A stretch of 64,000 nucleotides of DNA from Pseudazoarcus pumilus (GTDB lineage Bacteria; Pseudomonadota; Gammaproteobacteria; Burkholderiales; Rhodocyclaceae), in assembly GCF_002872475.1 (NCBI RefSeq), contig NZ_CP025682.1:1116001-1180000 (forward strand). Reading direction: 5' to 3'. Position numbers and translations under genes: made by a program. The stretch's first letter is position 1, and every line of letters starts with the position of its first letter. The notes under the pieces are model-generated. The model did not search any database, was not told the DNA's origin, and worked only from the letters and a program-made list of their open reading frames with translations. Positions 37,773-47,713 of the stretch are shown piece after piece.

Positions 37773-39533
37773 TTACATTCCGCGCAGATTGCGCAGTGAC
37801 TGGCTCAGGCGGTCGATGCGTTCGCTGCTCTCGGCGATCAGCTGGTTGATCTGCTGGGCCGAGGCCGAGGATTGCTGGGCGAGCTTGCGCACTTCGTCGG
37901 CCACCACGGCGAAGCCGCGCCCCGATTCGCCGGCGCGGGCGGCCTCGATGGCGGCGTTGAGTGCGAGCAGGTTGGTCTTCTCGGTGATCTCGTTGATGCT
38001 GCCGATGATGTCGGCCACCTTGCGGCTCGATTCCTGCACGCGGCCCATTTCGCGGTCGGTGACCTGGGCGGCTTCGTGCTTGGTCTGCTCGTCGGTGCAA
38101 TACACGACGACGAGGCGGATCTGCCCTTCCGAATCGGCGATGGGGCAGAAGGTGCCCTTGAACTGACGGGGCTGGCCCTGCGCGTCGTGCATCGCGAACT
38201 CGGTGATGATCTGCTCGCCGGCGAGCAGCTTGTGCAGGTGTTGCTCGCCGACGATGGACTTGAGTTCGGCGGTGTGCGCGAGCAACTGACGCTCGTCGGG
38301 GAAGCCGAGTCGCCCGGTCATGTAGCGGTTGGCACGTACGATGCGGCCATCGGTGTCGAACTCGGCCACGCCGTTGCTGACGCTGATGGCGGCGAAGCGG
38401 CGTTCGGCCTCCAGCGACATCTCCTTGGTGTGGGTGATGTTGGCCTGGATCGAGATGAAGTGTTCGAGCCGGCCGTCCTTGCCGAACACCGGGTTGATGG
38501 CCATCGAGATCCAGTACGGCGTGCCGTCCTTGTCGTAGTTGAGGATCTCGTCGTAGAAGGGCTGGCGGTTCTGGATGCAGTGGCGCACGCGCGCGACCGT
38601 GTCCGGGTCGGTGGCGGGCCCCTGCAGCACCGGGCCGGGCTTCTTGCCGCGTACTTCCTCGGGCGTGTAGCCGGTGAGTTTGGTGAAGCCGTTGTTCACG
38701 TACTGCACCAGACCCGCGGCGTCGGTGATGATGATGGCGTTGTCGGTCTCGTTGGCTACCAGCGAGAGCACCTCGAATTCCCGCTTGCGCTCGAAGTCCG
38801 CGGTGATGTCGCTGGCGAACTTGATGACCTTCACCACCCGGCCTTCGGGGTCGAGGATGGGGTTGTAGGTGGCGTGGATCCACACCTCGCGGCCGCCCTT
38901 GGCGAGCCGGCAATACTCGGCGGTCTGGAATTGTCCGGCGCGCAGGCGCTCCCAGAAGCGTGCGTACTCGTCCGAGCGCGCGTGGCTCTCGGAGACGAAC
39001 AGGCTGTGCTTCCTGCCCTGCACCTCGGCCAGCGTGTAGCCCATCAGGCCCAGGAAGTTGTCGTTGGCGTGCAAGATGGTGCCGTCTGGCGCGAACTCGA
39101 TGACGGCCTGGGCGCGGTTGATGGCGGCGATCTGTGACTCGATGTCGGCACGCGCCCTGACCTGGGCCGTGATGTCGCTGGCGAACTTGATGATGCGGGT
39201 GACGCGCTGACCGCGCCGGATCGGCGTGTAGGTGGCCTGAATCCATACCGGCTCGCCGCGCTTGTTCAGGCGCCGGAACTCTGCGGTCTGCGATTTGCCT
39301 TCGCGCAGCTCGCTCCAGAAGTTGCGGTACTCGGCACTGTTGGCCTCCTCCGGGCTGACGAACATGCGGTGGTGCTGGCCGCGCACCTCGTCCAGCGTAT
39401 ATCCCATCAGGCCGAGGAAGTTGCCGTTGGCGCGCAGGATGGTGCCGTCGAGCGCGAACTCGATGACGCCCTGGGTCTGCTCGATGGCGGAAACGATGTC
39501 GGCGGACGAATTGCTGCGGAAGAGCTTGAGCAT
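37773..39533 (-). CDS. Soluble PAS-domain methyl-accepting chemotaxis protein
   Basis: A 586-residue cytoplasmic chemoreceptor with no membrane helix or signal peptide. Four PAS domains run in tandem at about residues 10-125, 130-250, 255-375 and 380-490; the first two are near duplicates ([23 protein letters not shown] and [23 protein letters not shown]). The MCP signalling tip is short (about residues 500-580) but complete at its core: [19 protein letters not shown] and [19 protein letters not shown]. Such proteins usually sense redox or oxygen through FAD or haem in PAS and signal to CheA. No che genes are nearby. Confidence 0.92.
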   Translation of the reverse strand: MLKLFRSNSSADIVSAIEQTQGVIEFALDGTILRANGNFLGLMGYTLDEVRGQHHRMFVSPEEANSAEYRNFWSELREGKSQTAEFRRLNKRGEPVWIQATYTPIRRGQRVTRIIKFASDITAQVRARADIESQIAAINRAQAVIEFAPDGTILHANDNFLGLMGYTLAEVQGRKHSLFVSESHARSDEYARFWERLRAGQFQTAEYCRLAKGGREVWIHATYNPILDPEGRVVKVIKFASDITADFERKREFEVLSLVANETDNAIIITDAAGLVQYVNNGFTKLTGYTPEEVRGKKPGPVLQGPATDPDTVARVRHCIQNRQPFYDEILNYDKDGTPYWISMAINPVFGKDGRLEHFISIQANITHTKEMSLEAERRFAAISVSNGVAEFDTDGRIVRANRYMTGRLGFPDERQLLAHTAELKSIVGEQHLHKLLAGEQIITEFAMHDAQGQPRQFKGTFCPIADSEGQIRLVVVYCTDEQTKHEAAQVTDREMGRVQESSRKVADIIGSINEITEKTNLLALNAAIEAARAGESGRGFAVVADEVRKLAQQSSASAQQINQLIAESSERIDRLSQSLRNLRGM

Positions 39534-39636
39534 GGGACTTCCTGTCGGCGAGCGGCAAAAGGGTGGGCGTTCTCTCCTTTACGGCAGGCCAGGGCGGAGG
39601 TTGAGCCTGAGAGCCGCGGACAGCGCTTGCGCCGCG

Positions 39637-40464
39637 TCAGATCTCGAGATTGTCGATCAGCCGCGTGGTGCCGAGTTTTGCCGCGGCCAGCACCACCAGC
39701 GGGTCGCGCTCGCTGACCGGCGGCTGCAGGTCGGCCTGGCGGCGCACGGCGATGTAGTCGGGTTGCCAGCCGCGCTCGCGCAGGCGCTCGATGGCCATGG
39801 TCTCGAGGTGCAGGAAGTCGTGATCGCCGGCGCGCACGGCGTCGCGGATGGCCACCAGCTCGCCGTACAGCGTCGGCGCCTCGGCGCGCTCGGCGTCACT
39901 CAGGTAGCCGTTGCGCGAGGACAGGGCGAGGCCGTCTTCGGCGCGCACGGTGTCGCCACGGATGATCTCGATGGGCAGGGCGAACTCGCGCACCATGTTG
40001 GAAATGACCATCAGCTGCTGGAAATCCTTCTTGCCGAACACGGCGACGTCGGGCTGCACGATGGAGAACAGCTTGAGCACCACGGTGGCGACGCCGGCGA
40101 AGTGGCCGGGACGGAATTCGCCTTCGAGGATGGACACCTGGGCCGGTGCGGGCTCGACGAAGTAGTGCTGCGGCTCGGGGTACATCACGGCTTCGTCCGG
40201 CGCGAAGAGCAGGTCCACGCCGGCGGCTTCGAGCTTTTCACAATCGGCCGCGAAGGTGCGCGGATAGCGGCCGAAATCCTCGCCCTGGCCGAACTGAAGG
40301 CGGTTGACGAAGATGCTGGCGATGACCGTGTCGGCATGCTTGCGCGCTTCGTGCATCAGCGCGATGTGGCCCTCGTGCAGGTTGCCCATGGTGGGGACGA
40401 AGGCGATGCGGCTGGATTCGCGCCGTGCGCTGCGGCAGGAGGCTATGGTTTCGAGTATCTGCAT
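39637..40464 (-). CDS. panC: Pantothenate synthetase
   Basis: A 275-residue ATP-dependent ligase joining pantoate and beta-alanine. It contains the nucleotide-binding [24 protein letters not shown] and [12 protein letters not shown] signatures. It follows panB on the same strand, separated by 85 bases that hold a palindromic repeat. Confidence 0.97.
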   Translation of the reverse strand: MQILETIASCRSARRESSRIAFVPTMGNLHEGHIALMHEARKHADTVIASIFVNRLQFGQGEDFGRYPRTFAADCEKLEAAGVDLLFAPDEAVMYPEPQHYFVEPAPAQVSILEGEFRPGHFAGVATVVLKLFSIVQPDVAVFGKKDFQQLMVISNMVREFALPIEIIRGDTVRAEDGLALSSRNGYLSDAERAEAPTLYGELVAIRDAVRAGDHDFLHLETMAIERLRERGWQPDYIAVRRQADLQPPVSERDPLVVLAAAKLGTTRLIDNLEI

Positions 40465-40492
40465 GTCAGCGTGTGAAGGGCCACCCCGAACA

Positions 40493-40527
40493 CACTGCGG
40501 CCCCCTCGGGGGGCAGCGAACGCAGTG
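40493..40527. repeat. Intergenic palindromic (REP-like) element between panB and panC
   Basis: CACTGCG (40493-40499) pairs with CGCAGTG (40521-40527) around an inner CCCCC/GGGGG stem. It resembles repeats that are scattered between genes in Betaproteobacteria. No T run follows, so it does not look like a terminator. Confidence 0.5.
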
Positions 40528-40549
40528 AGCGTGGGGGTCGTTTCATCTC

Positions 40550-41365
40550 TCAGTAGCCGTGGGCTGCGGTCGGGAAGGCGCCCTCGCGCACCTCAGTCAC
40601 GTAGTTCGCGATGGCTTCCTCGATGCTCGCCGCGCCATCCATGTAATTCTTGACGAAACGCGCCGGCTTGCCGGGGAAGATACCGAGCATGTCGTACAGC
40701 ACCAGCACCTGGCCGTCGCAATCCGGGCCGGCGCCGATGCCGATGGTGGCCATGGTCGTGAGGCTGGCGGTGATCTCGGCGGCCAGCTTCGAGGGCACGA
40801 GTTCGAGCACGATCATCGCCGCGCCGGCCTGTTCCAGCGCCAGCGCATCGGCCTTCATCTTCTCCGCGCCGGTCTCGTCACGGCCCTGCACGCGGTAGCC
40901 GCCGAGCTGGTTGACCGACTGCGGCGTGAGCCCGACATGGGCGCATACCGGGATGCCGCGCTCGACGAGGAAGCGCACGGTCTCCGCCATGTGTTCGCCA
41001 CCTTCGATCTTGACCATCTGGGCGCCGGCCGCCATCAGCCTGGCAGCGTTTCGCATGGCCTGCACCGGGCCTTCCTGGTAGCTGCCGAAGGGCATGTCGG
41101 TGAGGATGAAGGCGCGCTTGCAGCCGCGCGCGACGCACTCGGTGTGATAGGCCATCTGCTCGAGCGTGACCGGCAGCGTGGACTTGTGGCCCTGGATGAC
41201 GTTGCCGAGCGAGTCGCCGATGAGCACGGTGTCGACGCCGGTGCGATCCATCATCGCGGCGAAGCTCGCGTCGTAGGCGGTGAGCATCGTGATCTTGCGG
41301 CCTTCGGCGCGCATCTTGCCCAGTGCATGGAGCGTGACGGGCTTGTCGTTGTGCAGATAGGTCAT
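40550..41365 (-). CDS. panB: 3-methyl-2-oxobutanoate hydroxymethyltransferase
   Basis: A 271-residue Mg2+-dependent enzyme that makes ketopantoate from 2-oxoisovalerate, a valine-pathway intermediate, using methylene-tetrahydrofolate. Motifs include [35 protein letters not shown] and the ligand-bearing [13 protein letters not shown] 41365 gives the typical start. It lies in the pcnB-folK-kinase-panB-panC order. Confidence 0.97.
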   Translation of the reverse strand: MTYLHNDKPVTLHALGKMRAEGRKITMLTAYDASFAAMMDRTGVDTVLIGDSLGNVIQGHKSTLPVTLEQMAYHTECVARGCKRAFILTDMPFGSYQEGPVQAMRNAARLMAAGAQMVKIEGGEHMAETVRFLVERGIPVCAHVGLTPQSVNQLGGYRVQGRDETGAEKMKADALALEQAGAAMIVLELVPSKLAAEITASLTTMATIGIGAGPDCDGQVLVLYDMLGIFPGKPARFVKNYMDGAASIEEAIANYVTEVREGAFPTAAHGY

Positions 41366-41437
41366 GGCGTGCGTTTCCTCCGAGGGCGCGAGTGTTCCGC
41401 AAGTCGTCGTGGCAGACAAGCGAAAATCCGCGCCGCG

Positions 41438-42079
41438 TCAGCCGGCGTAATTGAAGAATTCGCGGAAGCTGCGCATCGCGCGCAGTCGCTCGACCAGCAG
41501 TTCGAAATCGTCGTCCTGATCCACCGGGTTGAGCACTTCGGCATCGACGATGAACAGCGGGGCGGCGTCATATTGATAGAAGAAGCGCGCGTAGCGGTCG
41601 GCGACGCGTTCCAGATAGGTTTCGGTGATGCGGCGTTCGGCCTGCATGCCGCGTTGCAGGACGCGGCCGATCAGCGTCTCCGGTTTGGCCTGCAGGTAGA
41701 TGACGAGATCGGGCGAGCGTGGCTCGGGCGGCTTCATCGCAGCGTGGATGCGACGGTAGAGCTCGAACTGGTCTTCGGGCAGGTTGAGCGAGGCGAACAG
41801 CGGATCCTTGTCGAAGATGAAGTCCGACACCACGCGCCGGTTGTCCGTGCACGCGGCTTCGAGATCTTCGAGTTCGTCGATGCGCTGCAGCAGGAAGGCG
41901 AGCTGGGTGGGCAGCGCCCAGCGGTCCATGTTCTGGTAGAAGCGACCGAGGAAAGGGTTCAACTCCGGGCGTTCGAGCAGCGACTCGGCGTCCAGCCGCT
42001 GCGCCAGGCGGCGTGCGAGCGAGGTCTTGCCGGCGCCGATGGGGCCTTCGACGACGATGTAGCGGGCGTTGTCGAGCAT
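41438..42079 (-). CDS. Deoxynucleoside kinase (deoxyadenosine/deoxyguanosine-type)
   Basis: A 213-residue P-loop kinase. It begins YIVVEGPIGAGKTSLARRLA (Walker A), then ERPELNPFLGRFYQ, the DRR-like acceptor stretch CTDNRRVVSDFIFDKD, and the lid RGMQAERRITETYLERV. This matches the dNK/dGK family that salvages deoxynucleosides. The start overlaps the folK stop, so it is coupled. Such a kinase between folK and panB is usual in Betaproteobacteria. Confidence 0.87.
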   Translation of the reverse strand: MLDNARYIVVEGPIGAGKTSLARRLAQRLDAESLLERPELNPFLGRFYQNMDRWALPTQLAFLLQRIDELEDLEAACTDNRRVVSDFIFDKDPLFASLNLPEDQFELYRRIHAAMKPPEPRSPDLVIYLQAKPETLIGRVLQRGMQAERRITETYLERVADRYARFFYQYDAAPLFIVDAEVLNPVDQDDDFELLVERLRAMRSFREFFNYAG

Positions 42080-42570
42080 CACGAATCTCCGGTTAGGCGC
42101 ACGATGGCCTGTCCGGCCACCTGCGGCAGCAGCGTCGCCGCCGCGCCGTGCCCGGGAAGGCACGCGTCCGGGGCGATCTCGGCCAACGGCAGCAGCACGA
42201 AGGCGCGCTCGTGCATGCGCGGGTGGGGCACTTCCAGGCCCGGTTCGCGGATCACCTCATCATCGTAGAGCAGAAGGTCCAGGTCGAGTGTACGCGGCGC
42301 GCGCTGCGCTTCGCGCGTGCGCCCGGCTTCGCGCTCGATGTCGAGCAGGTGCGCGAGCAGCGCCGCTGCGGCGAGCGTGGTGTGCAGTTCGACCACGGCG
42401 TTCAGGTAGTCGGGCTGCTCGTCCGCCGTGCCGAGTGCGGCGCTGCGATACAGCGACGAACGCCGCAGCAGTCGCGTGCCGGGCAGCGCGTCCAGGGCCG
42501 CACAGGCATGCCCGAAGCTCGCGACAGGGTCGCCGAGGTTCGCCCCGAAGGCGACGAAGGCGCGGCTCAT
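42079..42570 (-). CDS. folK: 6-hydroxymethyl-dihydropterin pyrophosphokinase
   Basis: A 163-residue folate-pathway enzyme that transfers pyrophosphate from ATP to the pterin. Signatures are FVAFGANLGDP, YLNAVVELHT, RAPRTLDLDLLLYDD and VPHPRMHERAFVLLPLAEI. The start overlaps the pcnB stop by four bases and the stop overlaps the kinase start, giving tight coupling. Confidence 0.96.
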   Translation of the reverse strand: MSRAFVAFGANLGDPVASFGHACAALDALPGTRLLRRSSLYRSAALGTADEQPDYLNAVVELHTTLAAAALLAHLLDIEREAGRTREAQRAPRTLDLDLLLYDDEVIREPGLEVPHPRMHERAFVLLPLAEIAPDACLPGHGAAATLLPQVAGQAIVRLTGDS

Positions 42571-43931
42571 GTTGCGTCGACCGGCTGGTCGGACTCCGTC
42601 TTCTTCGCGTTGGGCTTGCGTCGGCGACGCCGCTTGCGCGGCGCACCCTTGGACGCAGGCGCCTCGCTGACGAGCTGTTCGCGCCGCTCGGGGCCGCCGC
42701 CGGCGAAGGCTTCCCACCAGTCGGGCAGGGCCATGTCGATCTCGCCGGCTTGGGCTCGCAGGCGCAGGAAGTCCCATGCGGCGCGGTAGCGCGGCTGCTC
42801 GATGAGGCGATACGGGGCATGGCCGGAGCGCTTCTCGAAGCGCGGCTGCAGTGCCCAGATCTCCTTGATGTCGCCGGCGATCTTGCGCGTGATGGCGAGC
42901 TTCTTCGCCTGCACGTCAAGCACCTGATCCATCGCGTCGAACAGCGCGGGCTGTGACGGTGCGCCATCGGCCTTGCGTGCCTCCCAGGCGGCCAGCACTT
43001 CGTGCCACAACAGCGTGGCGAACAGGAATCCGGGCGAGATGCGTTTGTCCTGCTGTACGCGGTTGTCGGTGTTCTCCAGCGCGAGCCACACGAAGCGCTC
43101 GCCCAGAGGCTGCTCCAGGATCACGTCGAGCAGCGGCAGCAGGCCGTGGTGTAGGCCTTCCTCGCGCAACTGCTGGAGGCATTTGACGGCGTAGCCCGAC
43201 ATCAGCAGTTTGAGCGTCTCGTCGAACAGGCGCGCCGGCGGGACGTTCTCGAGCAGCGGCGCCATCTCGCGGATCGGCGTGCGCGCGGCCGGGTCGATGG
43301 ACAGGCCCAGCTTGGCGCCCAGGCGCACGGCGCGCAGCATGCGCACCGGATCTTCGCGGTAGCGCGTGCGCGGGTCGCCGATCATGCGCAGCGTCTTCTG
43401 GCGCAGGTCGGCTACGCCGTGGTGATAGTCGACGATGGTGCCGCTGCGCGGGTCGTAGTACAGCGCGTTGACGGTGAAGTCCCGCCGCGTGGCGTCCTCG
43501 GCCTGGCTGCCGAAGACGTTGTCGGCCAGTACGCGACCGTGTTCGTCGGTGGGCGTGGCGCCTTCCTCGTGCAGCGCGCGGAAGGTCGATACCTCGATGG
43601 TCTCGCGCCCGCTCATCACGTGCACGATGCGAAAGCGCCGGCCGATGATGCGCGAGCGCCTGAACAGCGCGCGCACCTGCTCGGGCGTGGCGCTGGTGGC
43701 GACGTCGTAGTCCTTGGGCGGTAGGCCGGCGAGCAGGTCGCGCACCGCGCCGCCGACGACGAAGGCCTTGTGGCCGGCATCCTGCAGCACGGCACAGGTC
43801 TTGGCTGCGGCCGGCGAGATGTCTTCCCGGCGCAGTCCATGCTGCTCGGGCGGCACGAGCGCGGGCTCGGCGGGAACGACGAGATCCGGGCCGGGGCGGC
43901 GGAACACCTTGCGCAACAGCTTGCGGATCAT
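42567..43931 (-). CDS. pcnB: Poly(A) polymerase I
   Basis: A 454-residue nucleotidyltransferase that adds 3' poly(A) tails, promoting RNA decay. The nucleotidyltransferase head contains FVVGGAVRDLLAG and PKDYDVATSATPEQV; RRDFTVNALYYD follows. A basic C-terminal tail (KGAPRKRRRRRKPNAKK) and the N-terminal extension (IRKLLRKVFRRPGP) distinguish it from tRNA CCA-adding enzymes, as in E. coli PcnB. Confidence 0.93.
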   Translation of the reverse strand: MIRKLLRKVFRRPGPDLVVPAEPALVPPEQHGLRREDISPAAAKTCAVLQDAGHKAFVVGGAVRDLLAGLPPKDYDVATSATPEQVRALFRRSRIIGRRFRIVHVMSGRETIEVSTFRALHEEGATPTDEHGRVLADNVFGSQAEDATRRDFTVNALYYDPRSGTIVDYHHGVADLRQKTLRMIGDPRTRYREDPVRMLRAVRLGAKLGLSIDPAARTPIREMAPLLENVPPARLFDETLKLLMSGYAVKCLQQLREEGLHHGLLPLLDVILEQPLGERFVWLALENTDNRVQQDKRISPGFLFATLLWHEVLAAWEARKADGAPSQPALFDAMDQVLDVQAKKLAITRKIAGDIKEIWALQPRFEKRSGHAPYRLIEQPRYRAAWDFLRLRAQAGEIDMALPDWWEAFAGGGPERREQLVSEAPASKGAPRKRRRRRKPNAKKTESDQPVDAT

Positions 43932-44010
43932 CGGGGAACGTGGGTCGAAAAGATCATAAGCGCGTAATCATAACCGATCGTCGTGCCGCGACGCGCATGC
44001 AGCGTGCAGG

Positions 44011-44691
44011 TCAGAACGCCCCGCGCAGCGAGATCACCGGCCATCCCGCTGCTTCTGCGTGTTCGCGCAGGCGCTCGTCGGGGTCTACCGCGACCGGGTC
44101 GGACACGCGTGCGAGCAGCGGCAGGTCGTTGTGTGAATCGCTGTAGAACCAGGTGCGCTCGAAGCTGCCCCAGTGCAGGCCGATGCGTTCGAGCCAGTCG
44201 TCGACGCGGTCGATCTTGCCGGCCTTGAAGGCGGGCATGCCGCGCGGCTTGCCGGTGAACTGCCCGTTCTCCTGCGCTGCCACGGTGGCGACCAGATGCT
44301 CGATGCCGAACTCGCGCACGATGGGGCCGGTGACGAAGCTGTTGGTCGCGGTGACGACGGCCACCATCGCATCGTCGGCCAGATGGTCGCGCACCAGCGA
44401 GCGTGCCGCGTCGCCGATCATCGGCAGCACGCGCTCGTGCATGAACTCGGCGTGCCAGGCGTCGAGCTGCGCGCGCGGGTGGCGGGCCAGCGGCGAGAGC
44501 TGGAATTCGAGGAATTCGAAGATGTCCAGCGTGCCGTCCACGTACTGCTGGTAGAAGCGCTGGTTCTTCGCCTCCTGCACTTCGGGGTCGATCACGCCGC
44601 GGCTGATCAGGAACTGGGCCCACTCGAAGTCGGAATCGCCGATGAGCAGGGTGTTGTCGAGGTCGAACAGAACGAGATCCACGAGAATCAA
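44011..44691 (-). CDS. HAD-family (SerB-like, subfamily IB) hydrolase
   Basis: A 226-residue phosphatase-fold protein. HAD motif I is LFDLDNTLL with the nucleophile Asp near residue 9; motif II lies in VAVVTATNSF, and motif IV is YSDSHNDLPLL. The subfamily IB cap lies between. Members dephosphorylate serine phosphate, histidinol phosphate or lipids; the substrate here is not clear. Its start overlaps the hda stop, and it sits in the conserved hda-HAD-pcnB order. Confidence 0.87.
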   Translation of the reverse strand: MILVDLVLFDLDNTLLIGDSDFEWAQFLISRGVIDPEVQEAKNQRFYQQYVDGTLDIFEFLEFQLSPLARHPRAQLDAWHAEFMHERVLPMIGDAARSLVRDHLADDAMVAVVTATNSFVTGPIVREFGIEHLVATVAAQENGQFTGKPRGMPAFKAGKIDRVDDWLERIGLHWGSFERTWFYSDSHNDLPLLARVSDPVAVDPDERLREHAEAAGWPVISLRGAF

Positions 44692-45380
44692 TCCTTGAGT
44701 TGCGGGGCCGCAGTGCCTGGCTGCAGCTCGGGTTGCATGACTTCGCGCAGCAGCGCGAGGGACACCGCGCGCTTGCGCTCGAGCGATGCGGCGTCGAGTG
44801 TTTCGACCGTGGCGACCAGACTGGGGAGATCGCGCCGACCGTGACGCAGCACGAAGCGCACCACATCATCGGGCAGGCGCATGCCGCGCCGTTCGGCCAG
44901 CGTGGCGAGGATCTCGGCACGCGTGACGTCGTCGAGCGCACGCAGTTCGAACACCAGACACTGGCCGATGCGCGTGCGCAGGTCCTCGCGCAGCGCCAGC
45001 GCGCGCGGCGGCGCGCTGCCCGCGACCACCAGCGTCTGGTGCAGGGCGGCGGCGCGGTTGAAGGCATTGAAGACGGCGATCTGAGCCGCCTCGTCGAGCG
45101 CGTCGACGTCATCGACCGCCAGCAGCAGGCCGGGCGTCTGCGCAAGTGTGCCAGCGACGCGGGTGACATGTTCGGCCGGTCGGCCCGCTTCGAGCGCGGC
45201 GGCGACCGTCGCGGCGAGCAGATGGCTGCGACCGCTGCCGGCCTCTCCCCACAGATACACGTGGCCGGCGCCGCGCACGCAGTCCTCGAGCGCGCGCAAC
45301 AACTCGACGTTGTCGCCGGCGATGAAGTTGGCAAAGCGCGGCGGAGCATCCGGAGCGAGGTCTAGGACAAGCTGCCTCAT
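44688..45380 (-). CDS. hda: DnaA regulatory inactivator Hda
   Basis: A 230-residue AAA+ protein that, with the DNA-loaded beta clamp, stimulates ATP hydrolysis by DnaA to prevent re-initiation. The start RQLVLDLAPDAPPRFANFIAG contains a QLVLDL clamp-binding motif; Walker A is GEAGSGRSHLL and Walker B LLLAVDDVDAL. Length matches Hda. ATG 45380 overlaps the stop of the AI-2E-type gene upstream. The open frame continues far upstream over that gene and purM, which I ignore. Confidence 0.94.
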   Translation of the reverse strand: MRQLVLDLAPDAPPRFANFIAGDNVELLRALEDCVRGAGHVYLWGEAGSGRSHLLAATVAAALEAGRPAEHVTRVAGTLAQTPGLLLAVDDVDALDEAAQIAVFNAFNRAAALHQTLVVAGSAPPRALALREDLRTRIGQCLVFELRALDDVTRAEILATLAERRGMRLPDDVVRFVLRHGRRDLPSLVATVETLDAASLERKRAVSLALLREVMQPELQPGTAAPQLKD

Positions 45381-46495
45381 CGGTCGTGCCCGGACTCCGT
45401 ATCCTGCTCCCGGCGGCTGGCGGGCTCGGCGTCGCCCAGATACAGCGGGCTTTCGAACCATGCCGTGCGTACCTCGCGCAGCCCCACCAGAATCGCGGCG
45501 CTGACCGGCAGCGCCACCAGCATGCCGACGAAGCCGAAGAGTTGCCCGAAGGCCATCAGCGCGAAGATCACCGCCAGCGGGTGCAGGCCGATGCGCTCGC
45601 CCACCAGATAGGGCGTCAGCACGTAGCTCTCCAGCAACTGTCCCAGACCATAGACGATGCCCACGCCGATGAGCAGCGTCAGGCCCTCGCCCTGCAGCAG
45701 CGCGGCGAGGATGGCGAGGATCAGCCCGCCGCCGAAGCCGACGAAGGGAATGAAGGACAGCAGGCCGGTGATGATGCCCACCGGCAGCGCGAAGGACAGG
45801 CCGGCGATCCACAGGGCGACGCTGTAATAGGTCGCGAGTACCAGCATCACCGACAGCTGGCCGCGCAGGAATTCCGACAGCACCGAGTCGATCTGCTCGA
45901 CGATGCGCGTGGTCGACTCGACCATCGGGCGCGGGATGACGCTGCGCAGGGCCGGGATGAGGCGCGGCCATTCCTGCAGCAGATAGAACATGACGATGGG
46001 GATGAGCACGATGTTGGTCGCCAACCCCACCAGTGCCATGCCGCCCTCGCGCAATTGTCCGAGCAGGGCCGGGAGCAGTTGCTTGGCCTGTTCCTGGTTC
46101 TCGGAGAGCCATTCGCGCAGGGCGGCGATATCGAGTTGCACATCGGTTCCGAGCCGCTCGTTGAGCGCGGGCAGCAGCCGCGTATCGACGGCCTCGAGCA
46201 GTTCGGGAAGCCGCGCGACGAAGGTCGCGACCTCGCGCCAGAAGATCGGCACCAGAATCAGGAACAGCAGCAGGATGGCCGAGCCCATCGCCAGGATCAC
46301 CAGCAGCACCGCCAGCGGGCGTGGCAGCCGCTTCGAGGCCAGCCAGTTGACCGCCGGATCGCACAGGTAGGCGAAGACCGCGCCGACGACGAAGGGCGTC
46401 AGGATCGGGCCGAGCAGCCAGAACAGCACGAGGAAGGCGATGCCGGACGCCGCCCAGAGGGCGGTTTGCAGACGACCGGCGCGGGGAAGGCTCAT
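45377..46495 (-). CDS. AI-2E/PerM-family transporter
   Basis: A 372-residue membrane protein with about eight helices in the AI-2E/PerM arrangement: an N-terminal pair, a long periplasmic helical segment (about residues 85-150), and the conserved GLLSFIPFVGFGGGLILAILAALLQG and YVLTPYLVGERIGLHPLAVIFALMAFGQLFGFVG. It is the first gene of a leftward set with hda, divergent from purM, the common purM/perM/hda layout. The transported solute is unknown. Confidence 0.88.
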   Translation of the reverse strand: MSLPRAGRLQTALWAASGIAFLVLFWLLGPILTPFVVGAVFAYLCDPAVNWLASKRLPRPLAVLLVILAMGSAILLLFLILVPIFWREVATFVARLPELLEAVDTRLLPALNERLGTDVQLDIAALREWLSENQEQAKQLLPALLGQLREGGMALVGLATNIVLIPIVMFYLLQEWPRLIPALRSVIPRPMVESTTRIVEQIDSVLSEFLRGQLSVMLVLATYYSVALWIAGLSFALPVGIITGLLSFIPFVGFGGGLILAILAALLQGEGLTLLIGVGIVYGLGQLLESYVLTPYLVGERIGLHPLAVIFALMAFGQLFGFVGMLVALPVSAAILVGLREVRTAWFESPLYLGDAEPASRREQDTESGHDR

Positions 46496-46676
46496 TTAGG
46501 GGGTGTCTCGATCGGGCGATGCGGTGCGACATGGTAAATGAGAACGTGGCCTTGGTAGAATCGCCCTTTGCATGACGGCCCCGCGCGGGGTCGTCCCGTT
46601 CCCGTGTCGCCCGGGGCGAGCGCGCACGCACCCGGCGCCCTCCGTGGGGCACCGCCCAGACGCAAGAGAGACTGCC

Positions 46677-47711
46677 TTGACCTCCCTGACCTACCGTGAT
46701 GCCGGCGTGGATATCGATGCCGGCGATGCCCTCGTCGATCGCATCAAGCCGTTTGCCAAAGCCACCATGCGCCCCGAGGTGATGGGTGGCATCGGCGGTT
46801 TCGGCGCGCTGTTCGAACTGTCGAAGAAATACCGCGAGCCGGTGCTGGTGTCCGGCACCGACGGCGTCGGCACCAAGCTGCGCCTGGCCTTCGAGCTGAA
46901 CCGCCATGACACCGTCGGCCAGGATCTGGTGGCGATGAGCGTCAACGACATCCTCGTGCAGGGCGCCGAGCCGCTGTTCTTCCTCGACTACTTCGCCTGC
47001 GGCAAGCTGCACGTAGATACTGCTGCCGATGTGGTCAAGGGCATCGCGAAGGGCTGCGAGCTGGCCGGCTGCGCGCTGATCGGCGGCGAGACGGCCGAGA
47101 TGCCCAGCATGTACCCGGACGGCGAGTACGATCTGGCCGGCTTCGCGGTCGGCGCGGTCGAGAAGGCCGACCTCATCGACGGCAGCAAGATCGCTGCCGG
47201 CGACGTGGTGCTGGGGCTGGCCTCCAGCGGCGCGCATTCCAACGGCTATTCGCTGATCCGCAAGGTCATCGAGATCAGCGGTGCTGACCTGGCCGCCGAT
47301 TTCCACGGGCAGCCGCTGGCCGACGCGGTGCTGGCGCCGACGCGCATCTACGTCAAGCCGCTGCTCGCGCTGATGGCCGCGCATGCCGGCATCGTGCACG
47401 GCATGGCCCACATCACCGGTGGGGGTCTCACCGAGAACGTGCCGCGCGTGATTCCCGACGGCCTGACCGCGCGCATCGATTCGTCCGCCTGGGATCTGCC
47501 GCCGCTGTTCCAGTGGTTGCAGCAGGCCGGCAACATCGACGCGGCCGAGATGCATCGCGTGTTCAACTGCGGCATCGGCATGGCGGTGATCGTGTCGGCC
47601 GACAACGCCGAGCGCGCCGCCGCCTTCCTGCGCGAGCAGGGCGAGACGGTGCACGTCATCGGCCGCATCGCCGCGATGGAAGGCGACCAGCCCAAGACGA
47701 TCGTCGACTGA
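46677..47711 (+). CDS. purM: Phosphoribosylformylglycinamidine cyclo-ligase (AIR synthetase)
   Basis: A 344-residue ATP-dependent enzyme closing the imidazole ring in purine synthesis. It starts [22 protein letters not shown] and contains [37 protein letters not shown] and [12 protein letters not shown] choose the TTG at 46677 because AAGAGAG lies about seven bases upstream and the length fits the family; the open frame extends 35 codons further without similarity. The SDR gene follows after two bases. Confidence 0.95.
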   Translation: MTSLTYRDAGVDIDAGDALVDRIKPFAKATMRPEVMGGIGGFGALFELSKKYREPVLVSGTDGVGTKLRLAFELNRHDTVGQDLVAMSVNDILVQGAEPLFFLDYFACGKLHVDTAADVVKGIAKGCELAGCALIGGETAEMPSMYPDGEYDLAGFAVGAVEKADLIDGSKIAAGDVVLGLASSGAHSNGYSLIRKVIEISGADLAADFHGQPLADAVLAPTRIYVKPLLALMAAHAGIVHGMAHITGGGLTENVPRVIPDGLTARIDSSAWDLPPLFQWLQQAGNIDAAEMHRVFNCGIGMAVIVSADNAERAAAFLREQGETVHVIGRIAAMEGDQPKTIVD

Positions 47712-47713
47712 CG

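Noticed and set aside
46556-46561. TAGAAT as a purM -10 box
   Set aside because: No supporting -35 and a long distance to the chosen TTG start; too weak to list as a feature.
45381-47654. Extension of the hda frame to nearly 990 codons
   Set aside because: The upstream part lies over the AI-2E-type gene and antisense to purM; Hda is about 230 residues.
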